Positions 18,251 to 28,093 of a stretch of 64,000 nt of DNA are shown here, in pieces. The translations under genes were made by a program, and so were the position numbers. The stretch lies in NCBI GenBank assembly GCA_934154785.1, contig CAKPGL010000003.1, positions 24,556 to 88,555 of the forward strand. The letters run 5' to 3'. Position 1 is the stretch's first letter. Each line of letters begins with the position of its first letter. The notes below the pieces were generated by a model. That model had not been told where the DNA came from. It searched no databases and saw nothing but the letters and a program-made list of their open reading frames with translations. Source of the DNA: an uncultured Bacilli bacterium (lineage in GTDB: Bacteria > Bacillota_I > Bacilli_A > RF39 > UBA660).

Positions 18251-18388
18251 TTATATTATTATTGATACTACTATTTTAAAATCATTTTCTTTATATTTAT
18301 TTTCATTTATAGAATTTACTAATATATTCGTTTTATCAATAATCCCTTTAAAATAAAGTAAATTGTCAATTTTTCTAATCTGTGTCAT
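18251..18388 (-). CDS. Possible 45-residue ORF, doubtful
   Basis: An ATG at 18388 opens 45 codons (MTQIRKIDNLLYFKGIIDKTN... to SIII). No ribosome site is evident and it lies directly behind the RhuM fragment, so it may instead be a decayed part of that gene. Listed for completeness. Confidence 0.2.
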   Translation of the reverse strand: MTQIRKIDNLLYFKGIIDKTNILVNSINENKYKENDFKIVVSIII

Positions 18389-18393
18389 TTCGA

Positions 18394-18955
18394 TTAACCA
18401 AGACAATTAGTAAGTCCTAGATGTAATTTTTCACTATCTACTCTTTCATAAATAAGTTCCGCAGCTGTCTTGCCAGTAATAGCGAAATGAAGTTTGTTCT
18501 GAACAATTTTAAAAAATGTATATGCTTCTTCAGATTTTTTATTATAATCTGCACTAGTTGCAATAAAAATATCTGTAATTTTTTGATAAGACATTCGCTC
18601 ACTAGTACGAATTACTTTAATACGTTCTAATAATTCATCAAAATATCTCGTTTCAAATCTATTTCCATTGATAAATCTGTCACCATTTAAAGCAAATCCT
18701 TTTACCATATATTCTTTAATTATTTTATTAGCCCAAGTTCTAAATTTAATTGCAGTTTTAGAATTAACTCTAAATCCAATAGATATAATCATATCTAAGT
18801 TATAATATTAATACATTCTTTTTAACTTCTCTATTTCCTTCTTTTTGAATTAGTGCATAATTTGCACTAGTTGAATTCTCATTTAATTCATCTTCATTAT
18901 ATATTTTGTTAATATATTTCACAATTATGGGATTGATTATACCTAAATGTAAGGT
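18394..18955 (-). pseudogene. RhuM-family protein, frameshifted and truncated
   Basis: The fragment from 18792 (MIISIGFRVNSKTAIKFRTW ... AITGKTAAELIYERVDSEK) is the central part of RhuM/virulence-type proteins found on islands and phage-like elements. Upstream, in another frame, codons for HLGIINPIIVKYINKIYNEDELNENSTSANYALIQKEGNREVKKNV read into it; YYNLDMII appears only after a one-base shift at about 18805. The C-terminal portion present in full RhuM (about 330 residues) is missing. Hence a pseudogene remnant of a mobile element. Confidence 0.75.
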
Positions 18956-18956
18956 T

Positions 18957-20186
18957 TTACTTAAGTTTTAAGACACACACACATTCAACGTGACTAGTAT
19001 TAGAAAACATATCTACTGGTGTTAGTTCTAAAATATCATATTTAACACTCAATAAATTTAAATCTCGCATTAATGTCATAGGGTCACAAGAAACATAAAC
19101 TATTTTCTTAGGATTTATCTTAAATATTTCTTTAATAGCAAGTTCATTTAATCCAGCACGTGGAGGGTCGACAACAACTGTATCAACATGATAATTATGC
19201 TTACTTAATATTTCTCCAGTATCACCAGCATAAAAACTAATATTATTAATCTTATTTAATTCTTTATTTTTATTAGCACTTTTTACTGCTGAAGTATTTA
19301 TTTCTATTCCCACTACTTCTTTAGCGTATTTACTTAAAAGTATACCTATAGTACCAGTGCCACAATATAAATCAAGAATAGTCTCAGTTTCTTTAGGATC
19401 TACATATTCTATAACTTTACCATATAACTTTTCCGTTTGTTTAGTATTAACTTGAAAAAAAGAATCAGCAGTAATTATAAATGTTTTATCAAATAATTTT
19501 TCTAAAATATAATCATTACCATATATAGTCTTAAATTCATTATTATAAGAAATAATAATACTATCTACTACACCACTTAATAAATTAATTATCTCTTGTT
19601 CATTTACTTTCTTACTTACATATATAATTACCATACTATTACTAATATTTAAAGAAGATCGTATTACAATAGATGTAATACCATCTAAATTCATATTGTT
19701 TTTAATAATACTATATATCTTATTTATGTTTTTATCTAATAATATACAAGAATCTATTTCTATTAAATCATTACTTTTTGCTTTAAAATATCCAATTTTA
19801 TTATTACTAACATGTAATGTAACTTTATTACGATAGTATAAGTCATTAGAAGAAATTATATCCTTTATTTTAAAATCTATATTAGAAAACCTATTTTTTA
19901 TGTTTTCTATCTTTTTTTGTTTAAATTTTAATTGTTCTTCATAAGAAATGTGCATAATATCGCATCCACCACAAATATTAAAGTAAGGACAGATAGGATT
20001 TATTCTTACTGGTGAAGAAGTAATTATTTTATTAACCTCTGCTTCTATAAAATTCTTCTTTTCTTTTAAAACTTTAATTTCTACTACTTCTTTAGGTAAA
20101 GCATTATATACAAATACAGTTTTATTATTTAATTTTCCTATTCCTCTACCTTGATGATCATAATCTATTATTTCTATTGTTTCCAT
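18957..20186 (-). CDS. rlmCD: 23S rRNA (uracil-5-)-methyltransferase, RlmCD/TrmA family
   Basis: A 409-residue enzyme with an N-terminal TRAM RNA-binding domain (residues 1-55), a four-cysteine iron-sulfur region beginning CPYFNICGGC near residue 67, and a C-terminal SAM methyltransferase domain with DLYCGTGTIGI, VVVDPPRAGL and the catalytic YVSCDP Cys. Bacillus RlmCD methylates U747 and U1939 of 23S rRNA; this Gram-positive homologue probably does likewise. The start at 20186 is divergent from the gerA operon, with 73 bases between. Confidence 0.9.
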   Translation of the reverse strand: METIEIIDYDHQGRGIGKLNNKTVFVYNALPKEVVEIKVLKEKKNFIEAEVNKIITSSPVRINPICPYFNICGGCDIMHISYEEQLKFKQKKIENIKNRFSNIDFKIKDIISSNDLYYRNKVTLHVSNNKIGYFKAKSNDLIEIDSCILLDKNINKIYSIIKNNMNLDGITSIVIRSSLNISNSMVIIYVSKKVNEQEIINLLSGVVDSIIISYNNEFKTIYGNDYILEKLFDKTFIITADSFFQVNTKQTEKLYGKVIEYVDPKETETILDLYCGTGTIGILLSKYAKEVVGIEINTSAVKSANKNKELNKINNISFYAGDTGEILSKHNYHVDTVVVDPPRAGLNELAIKEIFKINPKKIVYVSCDPMTLMRDLNLLSVKYDILELTPVDMFSNTSHVECVCVLKLK

Positions 20187-20259
20187 AAAATCACATCCAT
20201 AATTATTGTATCATAAATTTTTAAATTTCGCTCATAATAACATTGATGGAGGAAACTTT

Positions 20260-21735
20260 ATGAAAAAAATTACCGGTAAAATAGAAGATATATTTGAATA
20301 TATTAAAAATATTAATGGAAATAGTCCTGATATAACTACCAGAATTATTAAAGTAAAAAATAAACGTGTTGGATATATATTCTTACAAAGTGTTAGTAGT
20401 GATGATAAAATAAGTGATTTTCTAGTTAAAAGTCTTAATTTTGATAATAAATTTGATTTAAATAATTTATTTTCTAGTTTATTTAATAACTTACAAAATA
20501 GTATTGCCAATAGCAACATGAAAGTAATTCAAACTTATGAAGATTTATTTTATTATTTAGTAAGTGGATTTACTATAGTCGTAGTAGATAATGAAAGTCG
20601 TGTTATATGTTTAGAAACTAAAGCTAATCTTGATAGAGGAGTTACCGAAGCTAGTACAGAAACCGTAGTTAGAGGTCCTAAAGATGGTTTTACTGAAAAT
20701 CATATGACTAATATTGGTTTAATTAGAAAACGTATTAAAGATAGTAATTTATGGTTTGATGAAGTACAAGTCGGAACTAGGACTAAAACTAAAGTAGAAA
20801 TAGTATATCTAAAAGATGTTGTTAAAGATGAAAGTATAAATAAAATTAAACAAAGACTTGATAACATAAATATAGACGGAATAATAGATAGTGGATATCT
20901 AAAAGACTATCTTGTTGATAATAAAAACTATTTATTTCCAAAAATACAAAGTACAGAAAGACCAGATATTGCTTGTTCATCTATTTTAGAAGGTAAAATA
21001 GTTATTCTAGTAGAAAATTCACCTTTTATATTGATGCTACCAACAACATTTGTTGACTTTTTTCATGCTGCCGAAGATAATTATGAACTTCCCTTTAATG
21101 TATCTGTTTCTCGTATGTTAAGATTTTTAAGTTTTATTATAACTATTATAACTCCTGCAGTTTATATTGCTATTATGACATATGATATAAAACTAATTCC
21201 TAGTCAATTATTAATATCTTTAGCGTCACAACGACAAGGTGTCCCATTTCCTACTGTAATAGAAGTATTACTTCTTCTTACAACCTTTGAAATACTAAGA
21301 GAAAGTGATTTACGTAGTCCAACACAAATGGGTGCCTCTGTTAGTATTGTTGGTGCATTAGTACTGGGTGACGCGGCAGTATCAGCAGGGATAGTATCTC
21401 CTATAGCGGTTATCATTGTCGCAGTTACTTCTATTAGTGGACTGGTATTTTCTGATATTGATATGGTTAACTCTATTCGTACTTGGCGTATTATATTTTT
21501 ACTATTTGCTACTATGTTAGGATTGATTGGTATCAGTGTAGCGGGAATCATCTTAGTAACTAGACTTGCTAGTATGGAAACACTAGGTACTCCTTATTTA
21601 GCACCACTAAGTCCATTTAACTTAAAGGCTCAAAAATATGGTTTACTAAAAAGTGCTAGAGGTAAAACATTAGAAAGACCAAGATTTTTACATACTAAAA
21701 ATATAAAAAGAGGTGAAAATAATGAACAAAATTAA
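20260..21735 (+). CDS. gerAA: Spore germination receptor subunit A (GerAA/SpoVAF family)
   Basis: The 491-residue protein has a soluble N-terminal region (about residues 1-230), the family segment ENSPFILMLPTTFVDFFHAAEDNY, then four to five membrane segments including RQGVPFPTVIEVLLLL and DLRSPTQMGASVSIVGALVLGDAAV, which define the GerA/SpoVAF family. The receptor sits in the spore inner membrane and starts germination on sensing nutrients. The ATG at 20260 follows GGAGG by six bases; an upstream in-frame ATG has no ribosome site. First gene of gerAA-gerAC-gerAB. Confidence 0.95.
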   Translation: MKKITGKIEDIFEYIKNINGNSPDITTRIIKVKNKRVGYIFLQSVSSDDKISDFLVKSLNFDNKFDLNNLFSSLFNNLQNSIANSNMKVIQTYEDLFYYLVSGFTIVVVDNESRVICLETKANLDRGVTEASTETVVRGPKDGFTENHMTNIGLIRKRIKDSNLWFDEVQVGTRTKTKVEIVYLKDVVKDESINKIKQRLDNINIDGIIDSGYLKDYLVDNKNYLFPKIQSTERPDIACSSILEGKIVILVENSPFILMLPTTFVDFFHAAEDNYELPFNVSVSRMLRFLSFIITIITPAVYIAIMTYDIKLIPSQLLISLASQRQGVPFPTVIEVLLLLTTFEILRESDLRSPTQMGASVSIVGALVLGDAAVSAGIVSPIAVIIVAVTSISGLVFSDIDMVNSIRTWRIIFLLFATMLGLIGISVAGIILVTRLASMETLGTPYLAPLSPFNLKAQKYGLLKSARGKTLERPRFLHTKNIKRGENNEQN

Positions 21736-22906
21736 ATTTTTAATATTAATTTTACCTATATTTTTGTTAACTGGGTGTTGGAATTACAATGAATTAAATA
21801 ATTTAGCACTTATTACTGGTATATCTATTGATAAAGAGGATAATGAGTTCGTAATGAATTACATGATTTCTAACGCTAAGAAAAGTGATTCCTCTTCAAA
21901 TAGTAATGAAGCATCTACTGTTTTATATGAAGGTAAAGGAGATACTCTTGCTAAAGCAGCAGAAAATATTAATCAAAAATTACCTAAAATACCTTACTTA
22001 TCTCATGCGGAAGTAATAATTATATCTGAAGATGTCGCTAAAGAAAATATGTTAAAGGTAATGGACTTTCTGCTTAGAAACCCTGAATCAAGAAAAGAAA
22101 TTTATGTTTTAATAAGTAAAGGTTCAAAAGCTAGTGATTCACTATCTATATTAACACCACTAGAAAATTTTCCATCAGAAAATATCAAAAGTAATATAAC
22201 TTCTTCACCTAGTAAATCCGCAACTACTTATACAATAAAATATAGTGAATTTTTAGCAAAACTAATTACAGAAGGAATAGAACCAACTATTGGAGTTATT
22301 GAAATTGAAGGTGATATTGAAAAAGGACAAGATGTAAAATCTAATAATAAATCTAAACAAGAAGCAGTAATTAAGTTAACTTCTACAGCCATATTTAAAC
22401 AAGATAAATTAATATATATTACAGACAATAATGAATCTATTGCCATTAATCTTTTTAATAATCGTTTAAGTAATACATACATAGAAACTGATTGTCAAAA
22501 TGATAAAATTGTAACTTTCTTAACTGATATATCTATAAAAAAGAAAATTAAATTAGAAGATAATAAACCTAAAGTAAAAATCGAATTTGAAGGTAACGGA
22601 GCATTACTAGAAGTAAATTGTAAAATAAATCTAGAAGATAGTGAAGTTATAAAAGACATTCAAAATCAAGTAGAAGAAAAAATAAAACAATTATTAGAAT
22701 CTGGAATAAATGTTTCTAAAAAATATAAAACTGATATTCTAGGATTTGGTAATATTTTATATAAATATCACCCTAAATACTGGAATAAAATTAAAAATAA
22801 TTGGAGTGATGAGTACCTCGAAGATTTAGATGTTGAAATAAAAACAAATATAAATTTAAGTAGTAAAGGTTCCTTAGAACAAACTATTAAGGAGGAAATT
22901 AAATGA
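21722..22906 (+). CDS. gerAC: Spore germination receptor lipoprotein subunit (GerAC family)
   Basis: A 394-residue lipoprotein with signal peptide and lipobox LLTGCWNYNELNNLALITG, the usual N-terminus of GerAC subunits, followed by the Ger(x)C domain (LPYLSHAEVIIISEDVA-like region at about residues 90-110 and RNPESRKEIYVLISKG). It anchors on the outer face of the spore inner membrane with GerAA and GerAB. The ATG at 21722 overlaps the end of gerAA by 14 bases and follows AGAGGTG; the GTG at 21713 lies within this site. Confidence 0.93.
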   Translation: MNKIKFLILILPIFLLTGCWNYNELNNLALITGISIDKEDNEFVMNYMISNAKKSDSSSNSNEASTVLYEGKGDTLAKAAENINQKLPKIPYLSHAEVIIISEDVAKENMLKVMDFLLRNPESRKEIYVLISKGSKASDSLSILTPLENFPSENIKSNITSSPSKSATTYTIKYSEFLAKLITEGIEPTIGVIEIEGDIEKGQDVKSNNKSKQEAVIKLTSTAIFKQDKLIYITDNNESIAINLFNNRLSNTYIETDCQNDKIVTFLTDISIKKKIKLEDNKPKVKIEFEGNGALLEVNCKINLEDSEVIKDIQNQVEEKIKQLLESGINVSKKYKTDILGFGNILYKYHPKYWNKIKNNWSDEYLEDLDVEIKTNINLSSKGSLEQTIKEEIK

Positions 22907-23994
22907 AAGAAAAAATATCAACTATTCAAATAGGTTCTATTTTATGGTCACTTATGTTATCTGCCTATATTGGGATTGTTCCTTATATTGTTTTTTACAT
23001 GTTAAAACAAGATGGTTGGATAGCACTAATTTTCTCCTTTTTAATTGGCTTTTTAATACTAAGTCTATATTTATATATTTGGAATAAATATCCTGATAAA
23101 AATATATTTGAAAAAATCAATTATATATTTGGAAATAAAATAGGTAATATAATAAACATACTATATATATCATCTAACTTATATATGGCTTGTATTTATT
23201 TTTATAGTATGATTAACTTTGTCGCATCACAATATTTAATTAAAACTCCACTTCTATTTATAACTCTTATATTTTCTATACCAATTATATATTTAATAAT
23301 TCAAAAACTAGAAGTAATAGGTAGAGCACTATTTATCTTTTGGATATTAGGTACACTTTTATTTATACTAACATTTATTGGTCTATTTTTTCAATTAGAT
23401 TTTTCTAAACTTTTGCCTATTGGAGAAAGTGGACTTTTTAACATAATTAAAACTGGTTTTATTACATTACCATATACTAACTTTATACTATTTTTATTTA
23501 TGTCCATACCAAAAGATTCTGTAATAGATAAAGATAAACTAAATAAAAGAAGTTATATTTTTTATACACTAGGATTCTTAGTAATAATATTTGGATGTAT
23601 TATAGTTATAACTTCTCTAGGTGGAGAACTTTCTAAGATATATCAATATTCTGAGTTCCAAGTATTAAAGAGAGTATCTTTAGTTGGATTTGTTGAAAGA
23701 ATAGAAAGTACTTTATCCCTTAGATGGGTATTATATATGTTTATTACTTGTATAATGGCTTTATATTTTATTAAAATTTATTTAAAAAGTACATTTAAAG
23801 TAAAAGAAAAAACTAATAACATACTTATCAGTATTATCGCTATTAGTTCCTTAGTTATTTCTAATAAAGTATTTTCTAATAATACTATAGGTAATAAAAC
23901 AATAATAAACATTTTTCCTTGGATGTTATATGCATTATACTTATTATTACCTATAGTTATTGCTGTTAGAATGAAGTTTAAAACAAAAAATTAA
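22903..23994 (+). CDS. gerAB: Spore germination receptor permease subunit (GerAB family)
   Basis: A 363-residue protein with ten hydrophobic segments of the amino-acid permease-like GerAB family, beginning with the conserved KISTIQIGSILWS. It forms the ligand-binding membrane subunit of the germinant receptor. It starts on an ATGA overlap with gerAC behind AAGGAGG. The tail overlaps the end of the convergent gene by 17 bases. Confidence 0.93.
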   Translation: MKEKISTIQIGSILWSLMLSAYIGIVPYIVFYMLKQDGWIALIFSFLIGFLILSLYLYIWNKYPDKNIFEKINYIFGNKIGNIINILYISSNLYMACIYFYSMINFVASQYLIKTPLLFITLIFSIPIIYLIIQKLEVIGRALFIFWILGTLLFILTFIGLFFQLDFSKLLPIGESGLFNIIKTGFITLPYTNFILFLFMSIPKDSVIDKDKLNKRSYIFYTLGFLVIIFGCIIVITSLGGELSKIYQYSEFQVLKRVSLVGFVERIESTLSLRWVLYMFITCIMALYFIKIYLKSTFKVKEKTNNILISIIAISSLVISNKVFSNNTIGNKTIINIFPWMLYALYLLLPIVIAVRMKFKTKN

Positions 23995-24697
23995 ATAAGA
24001 ATAAACCACCAGTAATTACTATTACTAAGATAATAAATACTAATATAGTTATCCAAATATTATTTTTCTTAATATTTTTATTAATACCATCTAATTCTTC
24101 AAAATCATCTTTACTAAAATGCATTCCTGCTGTATAAAAAGAACTATCTATTTCTTCTGTTTCATCTTCTTTTTTAGTGCGTTCATCTAAATTTCCAATA
24201 AAAGTATTATCATTAGATTTTAATGAATCTAATAAATCAAGACTTAATTCATTATCACCTAATGAACTAAGTGTTGCTATATTAGTTAAATCATCCATCT
24301 TTACGTCTGATGCATTTAGTTCATTTAATTTTTCAAGAAAATTACTATTTTTAAAATTTTGAACATAACGTTCTTTTTCTTCTTTAGGGCGACTCTTTTT
24401 AGCATCATCTAGTACTTCTTTTAAATCATAATTTTTTTCTTCTAAGACTTCATCATTATCATTATTACAAACCACAGTCTTTCTAACAAAAGCAGTATCA
24501 AGTTTATCATTTTCTTTTTCGCTAATAAGTTTTTTTATCTTTCTTATATCAATCTCATTAGAACTAGCTATATTAGCAATACCTTCTACATTACTATATT
24601 TAACATTATCATATAGTTCATCATATAAACTAGCATTTTTATTAGTTCTACTAGGTATTTTGTCATTATTATAATACTTTTCCATACGACTAGCCAT
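23978..24697 (-). CDS. Uncharacterised tail-anchored protein
   Basis: A 239-residue, highly charged, low-complexity protein with a single C-terminal membrane segment (NNIWITILVFIILVIVITGGLFLF) ending four residues from the C-terminus, so probably anchored with its long N-terminal part in the cytosol. The ATG at 24697 is six bases after GAGGTGA; ten further upstream residues are without a ribosome site. No known domain. It lies tail-to-tail with the germination operon, which might suggest a sporulation role, but that is only context. Confidence 0.6.
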   Translation of the reverse strand: MASRMEKYYNNDKIPSRTNKNASLYDELYDNVKYSNVEGIANIASSNEIDIRKIKKLISEKENDKLDTAFVRKTVVCNNDNDEVLEEKNYDLKEVLDDAKKSRPKEEKERYVQNFKNSNFLEKLNELNASDVKMDDLTNIATLSSLGDNELSLDLLDSLKSNDNTFIGNLDERTKKEDETEEIDSSFYTAGMHFSKDDFEELDGINKNIKKNNIWITILVFIILVIVITGGLFLFNFLF

Positions 24698-24804
24698 AGA
24701 TATCACCTCTATTATTAAGATAATCATATCATATTTTTTATATTTTTTAAAGATATAATTGTTTTTTTATTGGTTTTTATCTATAATAAATATGGAGGTT
24801 GTTT

Positions 24805-25014
24805 ATGAAAGCAAAAGTAAATAAAGATTTATGTATTGGTTGTGGAGCTTGTGCCGCTATTGTACCAGATGTATTTCAAATTGGTGATGATGGTTTAGCA
24901 GAAGTTATTACAGATAATGAAGTAAAAGAAACTGAAGTAAGTAAAGATTTAATTGATGAAGTAAAAGATGCTGCTGAGGGATGCCCTACTAGCGCTATTG
25001 AAATAAGTGAGTAA
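24805..25014 (+). CDS. fer: Ferredoxin, single [4Fe-4S] cluster
   Basis: A 69-residue ferredoxin with CIGCGAC near the N-terminus and the distal Cys in EGCPTSAIEI, giving the four ligands of one 4Fe-4S cluster, as in Bacillus Fer. It transfers single electrons in the cytoplasm. The ATG at 24805 follows ATGGAGG by six bases. An intrinsic terminator follows at once. Confidence 0.92.
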   Translation: MKAKVNKDLCIGCGACAAIVPDVFQIGDDGLAEVITDNEVKETEVSKDLIDEVKDAAEGCPTSAIEISE

Positions 25015-25016
25015 AC

Positions 25017-25043
25017 AAAAAAGATGAGCAATCATCTTTTTAT
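25017..25043. terminator. Bidirectional terminator between fer and rluB
   Basis: AAAAGATGA-GCAA-TCATCTTTTT forms an 8-9 base-pair stem with A and T tracts on its two sides, serving the convergent fer and rluB genes. Confidence 0.75.
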
Positions 25044-25759
25044 TTAGAAGAAACTTCACTATATAATTTTTTTACTTCCTTAGCATTTAAATAACGATAT
25101 TCACCTGATTTTAAATTAGATAAATCAAGAAAAGCAATACGTTCTCTTTTTAATTTTAATGTATCGTGACCAATTGCGGAAAACATATTTTTTACTTGAT
25201 GATTACGTCCTTCATGTATAGTTACTTCTACTATAGAAGTATTTGTTTTTTTATCATATTTACGTATTCTAATTTTAGCAGGTGCAGTCTTAACACCATC
25301 TATAACTACTCCACGTGCTAATTTTGATTGCTCTTCTTTAGGTAGAAAACCTCTAACCTTAGCAATATATACTTTATCTATTTTATTCTTAGGATGCATA
25401 AGTAAATTGGCAAGTTCACCATCATTAGTAAGAAGTAATATACCAGTAGTATCATAGTCTAATCTACCTACAGGATATAATCGCTTATCTGTTTCAATTA
25501 AGTCCATAACCGTTTTTCTATTATGTTCATCACTAGTAGTCGTTACAACTCCACGTGGCTTATTTAAAATAATATATTCTTTTTCTTCTCTTTTAAGCAT
25601 TATACCATTAATAGAAATAATATCACTAGGTTCTACTTTAGTTCCTAATTCAATAATTTTTTTACCATTAACTGATACTTTACCATTTAATATTAGTTCT
25701 TCTGCTTTTCTTCTAGAACAATAGCCTGTACTCGCTATAACTTTTTGTAAACGTTCCAT
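25040..25759 (-). CDS. rluB: 23S rRNA pseudouridine synthase RluB family
   Basis: A 239-residue enzyme with an N-terminal S4 RNA-binding domain (ERLQKVIASTGYCSRRKAEELI) and the RluB/RsuA catalytic domain with GRLDYDTTGILLLTNDGELA, whose Asp is the nucleophile, and the later EGRNHQVKNMF. It isomerises uridine in helix 89 of 23S rRNA. The ATG at 25759 is six bases after AGGTG. In Bacillus rluB also follows dacB-spmA-spmB, as it does here. Confidence 0.93.
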   Translation of the reverse strand: MERLQKVIASTGYCSRRKAEELILNGKVSVNGKKIIELGTKVEPSDIISINGIMLKREEKEYIILNKPRGVVTTTSDEHNRKTVMDLIETDKRLYPVGRLDYDTTGILLLTNDGELANLLMHPKNKIDKVYIAKVRGFLPKEEQSKLARGVVIDGVKTAPAKIRIRKYDKKTNTSIVEVTIHEGRNHQVKNMFSAIGHDTLKLKRERIAFLDLSNLKSGEYRYLNAKEVKKLYSEVSSK

Positions 25760-25822
25760 AAACATCACCTGCGATTAATTATATCGTAGAAATCAAAAAA
25801 AGGCAAATCATTTATATATTTT

Positions 25823-26344
25823 TTAAAATAAATAATTAGTTATCATGATACTAATAATAATACCTACTATATCCGCAAATAAACCTGCCCATAAGGAATA
25901 CCTTATTTTTTTTATACCTACACTACCAAAATAAAGTGTTAAAACATAAAAGGTAGTATCAGTAGAACCCTGAATAAGACTTGCTAAAACCCCTTCAAGA
26001 CTATCAGGGCCGAAAGTCGCTAAAATATTATTTAAAAGTGCTAAGGCAGAACTACCAGATATAGGTCGCATTAACATCATAGGAAGAACAGATAATGGTA
26101 TTTTTAACACATTTAGAATATCTGATAAAAAAGAAAATATATAAGTTATAAAACCACTCTTTACAATAATATTTACTCCTAAAATCATAGCGAGCATAGA
26201 AGGAAACAAACTGGTAATCATAGAAAAACTTTCTTTAGCGCCTTCTATAAATAAATTATAAACATCCTGTTTTTTAAATATACCATATATTAAGATAAAC
26301 AATACTAAAAAAGGAATCATTAACGAAGATAAAATATCTATCAT
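25823..26344 (-). CDS. spmB: Spore maturation protein B
   Basis: A 173-residue protein with four to five membrane segments and the nucleoside-transporter-gate motif MRPISGSSALALLNNI, diagnostic of SpmB. SpmA and SpmB act in the forespore during core dehydration. It overlaps spmA by 4 bases (ATGA) and precedes rluB. Confidence 0.92.
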   Translation of the reverse strand: MIDILSSLMIPFLVLFILIYGIFKKQDVYNLFIEGAKESFSMITSLFPSMLAMILGVNIIVKSGFITYIFSFLSDILNVLKIPLSVLPMMLMRPISGSSALALLNNILATFGPDSLEGVLASLIQGSTDTTFYVLTLYFGSVGIKKIRYSLWAGLFADIVGIIISIMITNYLF

Positions 26345-26922
26345 TTTTTACTCCTCTCCGCTAGAATATAATCCATTATTAATCCCGCTATTGTAGATAA
26401 AAAAGTAGCTATAATGCAAGGAAAAACTATACCAGTTGGATTACTACTACCATACATCATACGTAAGGACATTACTGTAGTAGGAATAATAGTTAATCCA
26501 CTTGTGTTAAGTACTAAAAATGTAATCATACTACGAGATGCGGTATCTTTTTTAGGATTTATCTCTTGTAATGATTGCATGGCTTTTAAACCAAATGGCG
26601 TAGCAGCATTACCAAGACCAAATATATTAGCAATCATATTAGATGTTATATAACCTATTGCTTCATGATTTTTAGGTATCTCTGGAAACATCTTTGAAAA
26701 TAAAGGAGTAACTATTTTAGTTATTTTATTTAACAAACCAGATTCACTAGCGATTTTCATAATACCAAGCCATAATGCCATAACTGGAAATATCTTTAAA
26801 ATCATATCTAGACTACTTTTAGCACTCCCCAGTATTTCTGTATTAAGTAAATCTAATTTACCATTTACTATGCAGAAAATACTACCAATTATAATAAAAG
26901 AACACCAAATAATATTTACCAT
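26341..26922 (-). CDS. spmA: Spore maturation protein A
   Basis: A 193-residue membrane protein with the SpmA features MALWLGIMKIASESGLL, ANIFGLGNAATPFGLKAMQ and TSGLTIIPTTVMSLR. Partner of SpmB in spore core dehydration. The start overlaps the end of dacB by 7 bases. Confidence 0.92.
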   Translation of the reverse strand: MVNIIWCSFIIIGSIFCIVNGKLDLLNTEILGSAKSSLDMILKIFPVMALWLGIMKIASESGLLNKITKIVTPLFSKMFPEIPKNHEAIGYITSNMIANIFGLGNAATPFGLKAMQSLQEINPKKDTASRSMITFLVLNTSGLTIIPTTVMSLRMMYGSSNPTGIVFPCIIATFLSTIAGLIMDYILAERSKK

Positions 26923-28001
26923 AAATTTTTAAACCAATTAATTATTTTTGTAAATAATCCTATCTTTTTTATTGGTTGTTTTTCCACATAAATTGGTGTT
27001 CTAAATATTTCTTTATCAGCCATTTTAACTATAATGTTTCCTATAACATCATCATTTTCATATTCACGTTTTTTTTCAAGTTCATATTTTAATGAAATTA
27101 ATTTTCTTTCTTGTTCAAGTAAGGGATAAGAAAAGTTATCTTTTATATAAAAATTACATCTTTTATAGTATTCTTCACCTAAAATATTTATATAACCTTG
27201 TTTTAAAATTTGATAACTTGTATATTCACTAAAAGCTTCTTCAAAAAGATTTTTATGATCATTAAAATCATTACCGTCATTAAGAGTTACTACTACTAAA
27301 TTTAAGTTATCTTTAGAAGCAGTTGTAACTAAAGTACGACGTGCTATTTGAGTAAAACCTGTTTTCCCACCAGTAGAATATTTATAAGAAAATAATAATT
27401 TATTTTTATTAGTCCAACTATAATAATTCATATTGGTTTTTAATTTATAATTTTTAGTACTAACAATTTTTTTATATTCATCATTTTTCATTGCGTAACT
27501 AGTAAGTAAAGCCATATCATACGCTGTAGAATAATTACCTTTTTCTTGATCTAATCCTGAAGGATTATTAAATATTGTATTTTTCATACCTATTTCTTGA
27601 GCTTTTGTATTCATCATATTTACAAACTCGTCAACACTTCCACCTACATAATGCGCTATGGCTAAAGCAGCATCATTGCCACTACGAAGCATTAATCCAT
27701 ATAACAAATCTCTTAATGTTAATTGTTCACCTTGTTTAATATATATACCCGAACCATAAGCTTTACTTATTTCATCACCAATTGTTACTACATCATCTAA
27801 TTTATTAGATTCTACCGCTAATGTTGCTGTCATAATTTTAGAAATAGAAGCAATACTACGTTTATTATGAATATCTTTACTATAAATAATCCTATTACTA
27901 TCTATATCCATCATTATTGCACTAGTAGCGCTACTATCATAAGCTTTTATAGATAATGGAATACATAATAATATTAATAAAAATATGTACCTTAATTTCA
28001 T
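26916..28001 (-). CDS. dacB: D-alanyl-D-alanine carboxypeptidase (DacB/DacF type)
   Basis: A 361-residue penicillin-binding serine carboxypeptidase with a signal peptide (residues 1-20), active-site SISK (Ser52, Lys55), LRSGNDAA as the SxN motif and GGKTGFT as the KTG motif, followed by a beta-rich C-terminal domain and a terminal amphipathic helix (IINWFKNLW). It trims peptidoglycan stem peptides; with spmA and spmB downstream it corresponds to sporulation PBP5*, controlling cortex cross-linking. Confidence 0.92.
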   Translation of the reverse strand: MKLRYIFLLILLCIPLSIKAYDSSATSAIMMDIDSNRIIYSKDIHNKRSIASISKIMTATLAVESNKLDDVVTIGDEISKAYGSGIYIKQGEQLTLRDLLYGLMLRSGNDAALAIAHYVGGSVDEFVNMMNTKAQEIGMKNTIFNNPSGLDQEKGNYSTAYDMALLTSYAMKNDEYKKIVSTKNYKLKTNMNYYSWTNKNKLLFSYKYSTGGKTGFTQIARRTLVTTASKDNLNLVVVTLNDGNDFNDHKNLFEEAFSEYTSYQILKQGYINILGEEYYKRCNFYIKDNFSYPLLEQERKLISLKYELEKKREYENDDVIGNIIVKMADKEIFRTPIYVEKQPIKKIGLFTKIINWFKNLW

Positions 28002-28093
28002 GAACTATCACCTAAAAAATATATATGAAAAAAAGGACAAAATATACCCTAATTAAAGAATTAGTTAATGTCATAACCAAATACTTTTTATAA

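Noticed and set aside
21204..21551. A 115-codon antisense ORF within gerAA
   Set aside because: It lies wholly inside a well-supported gene and has no ribosome site.
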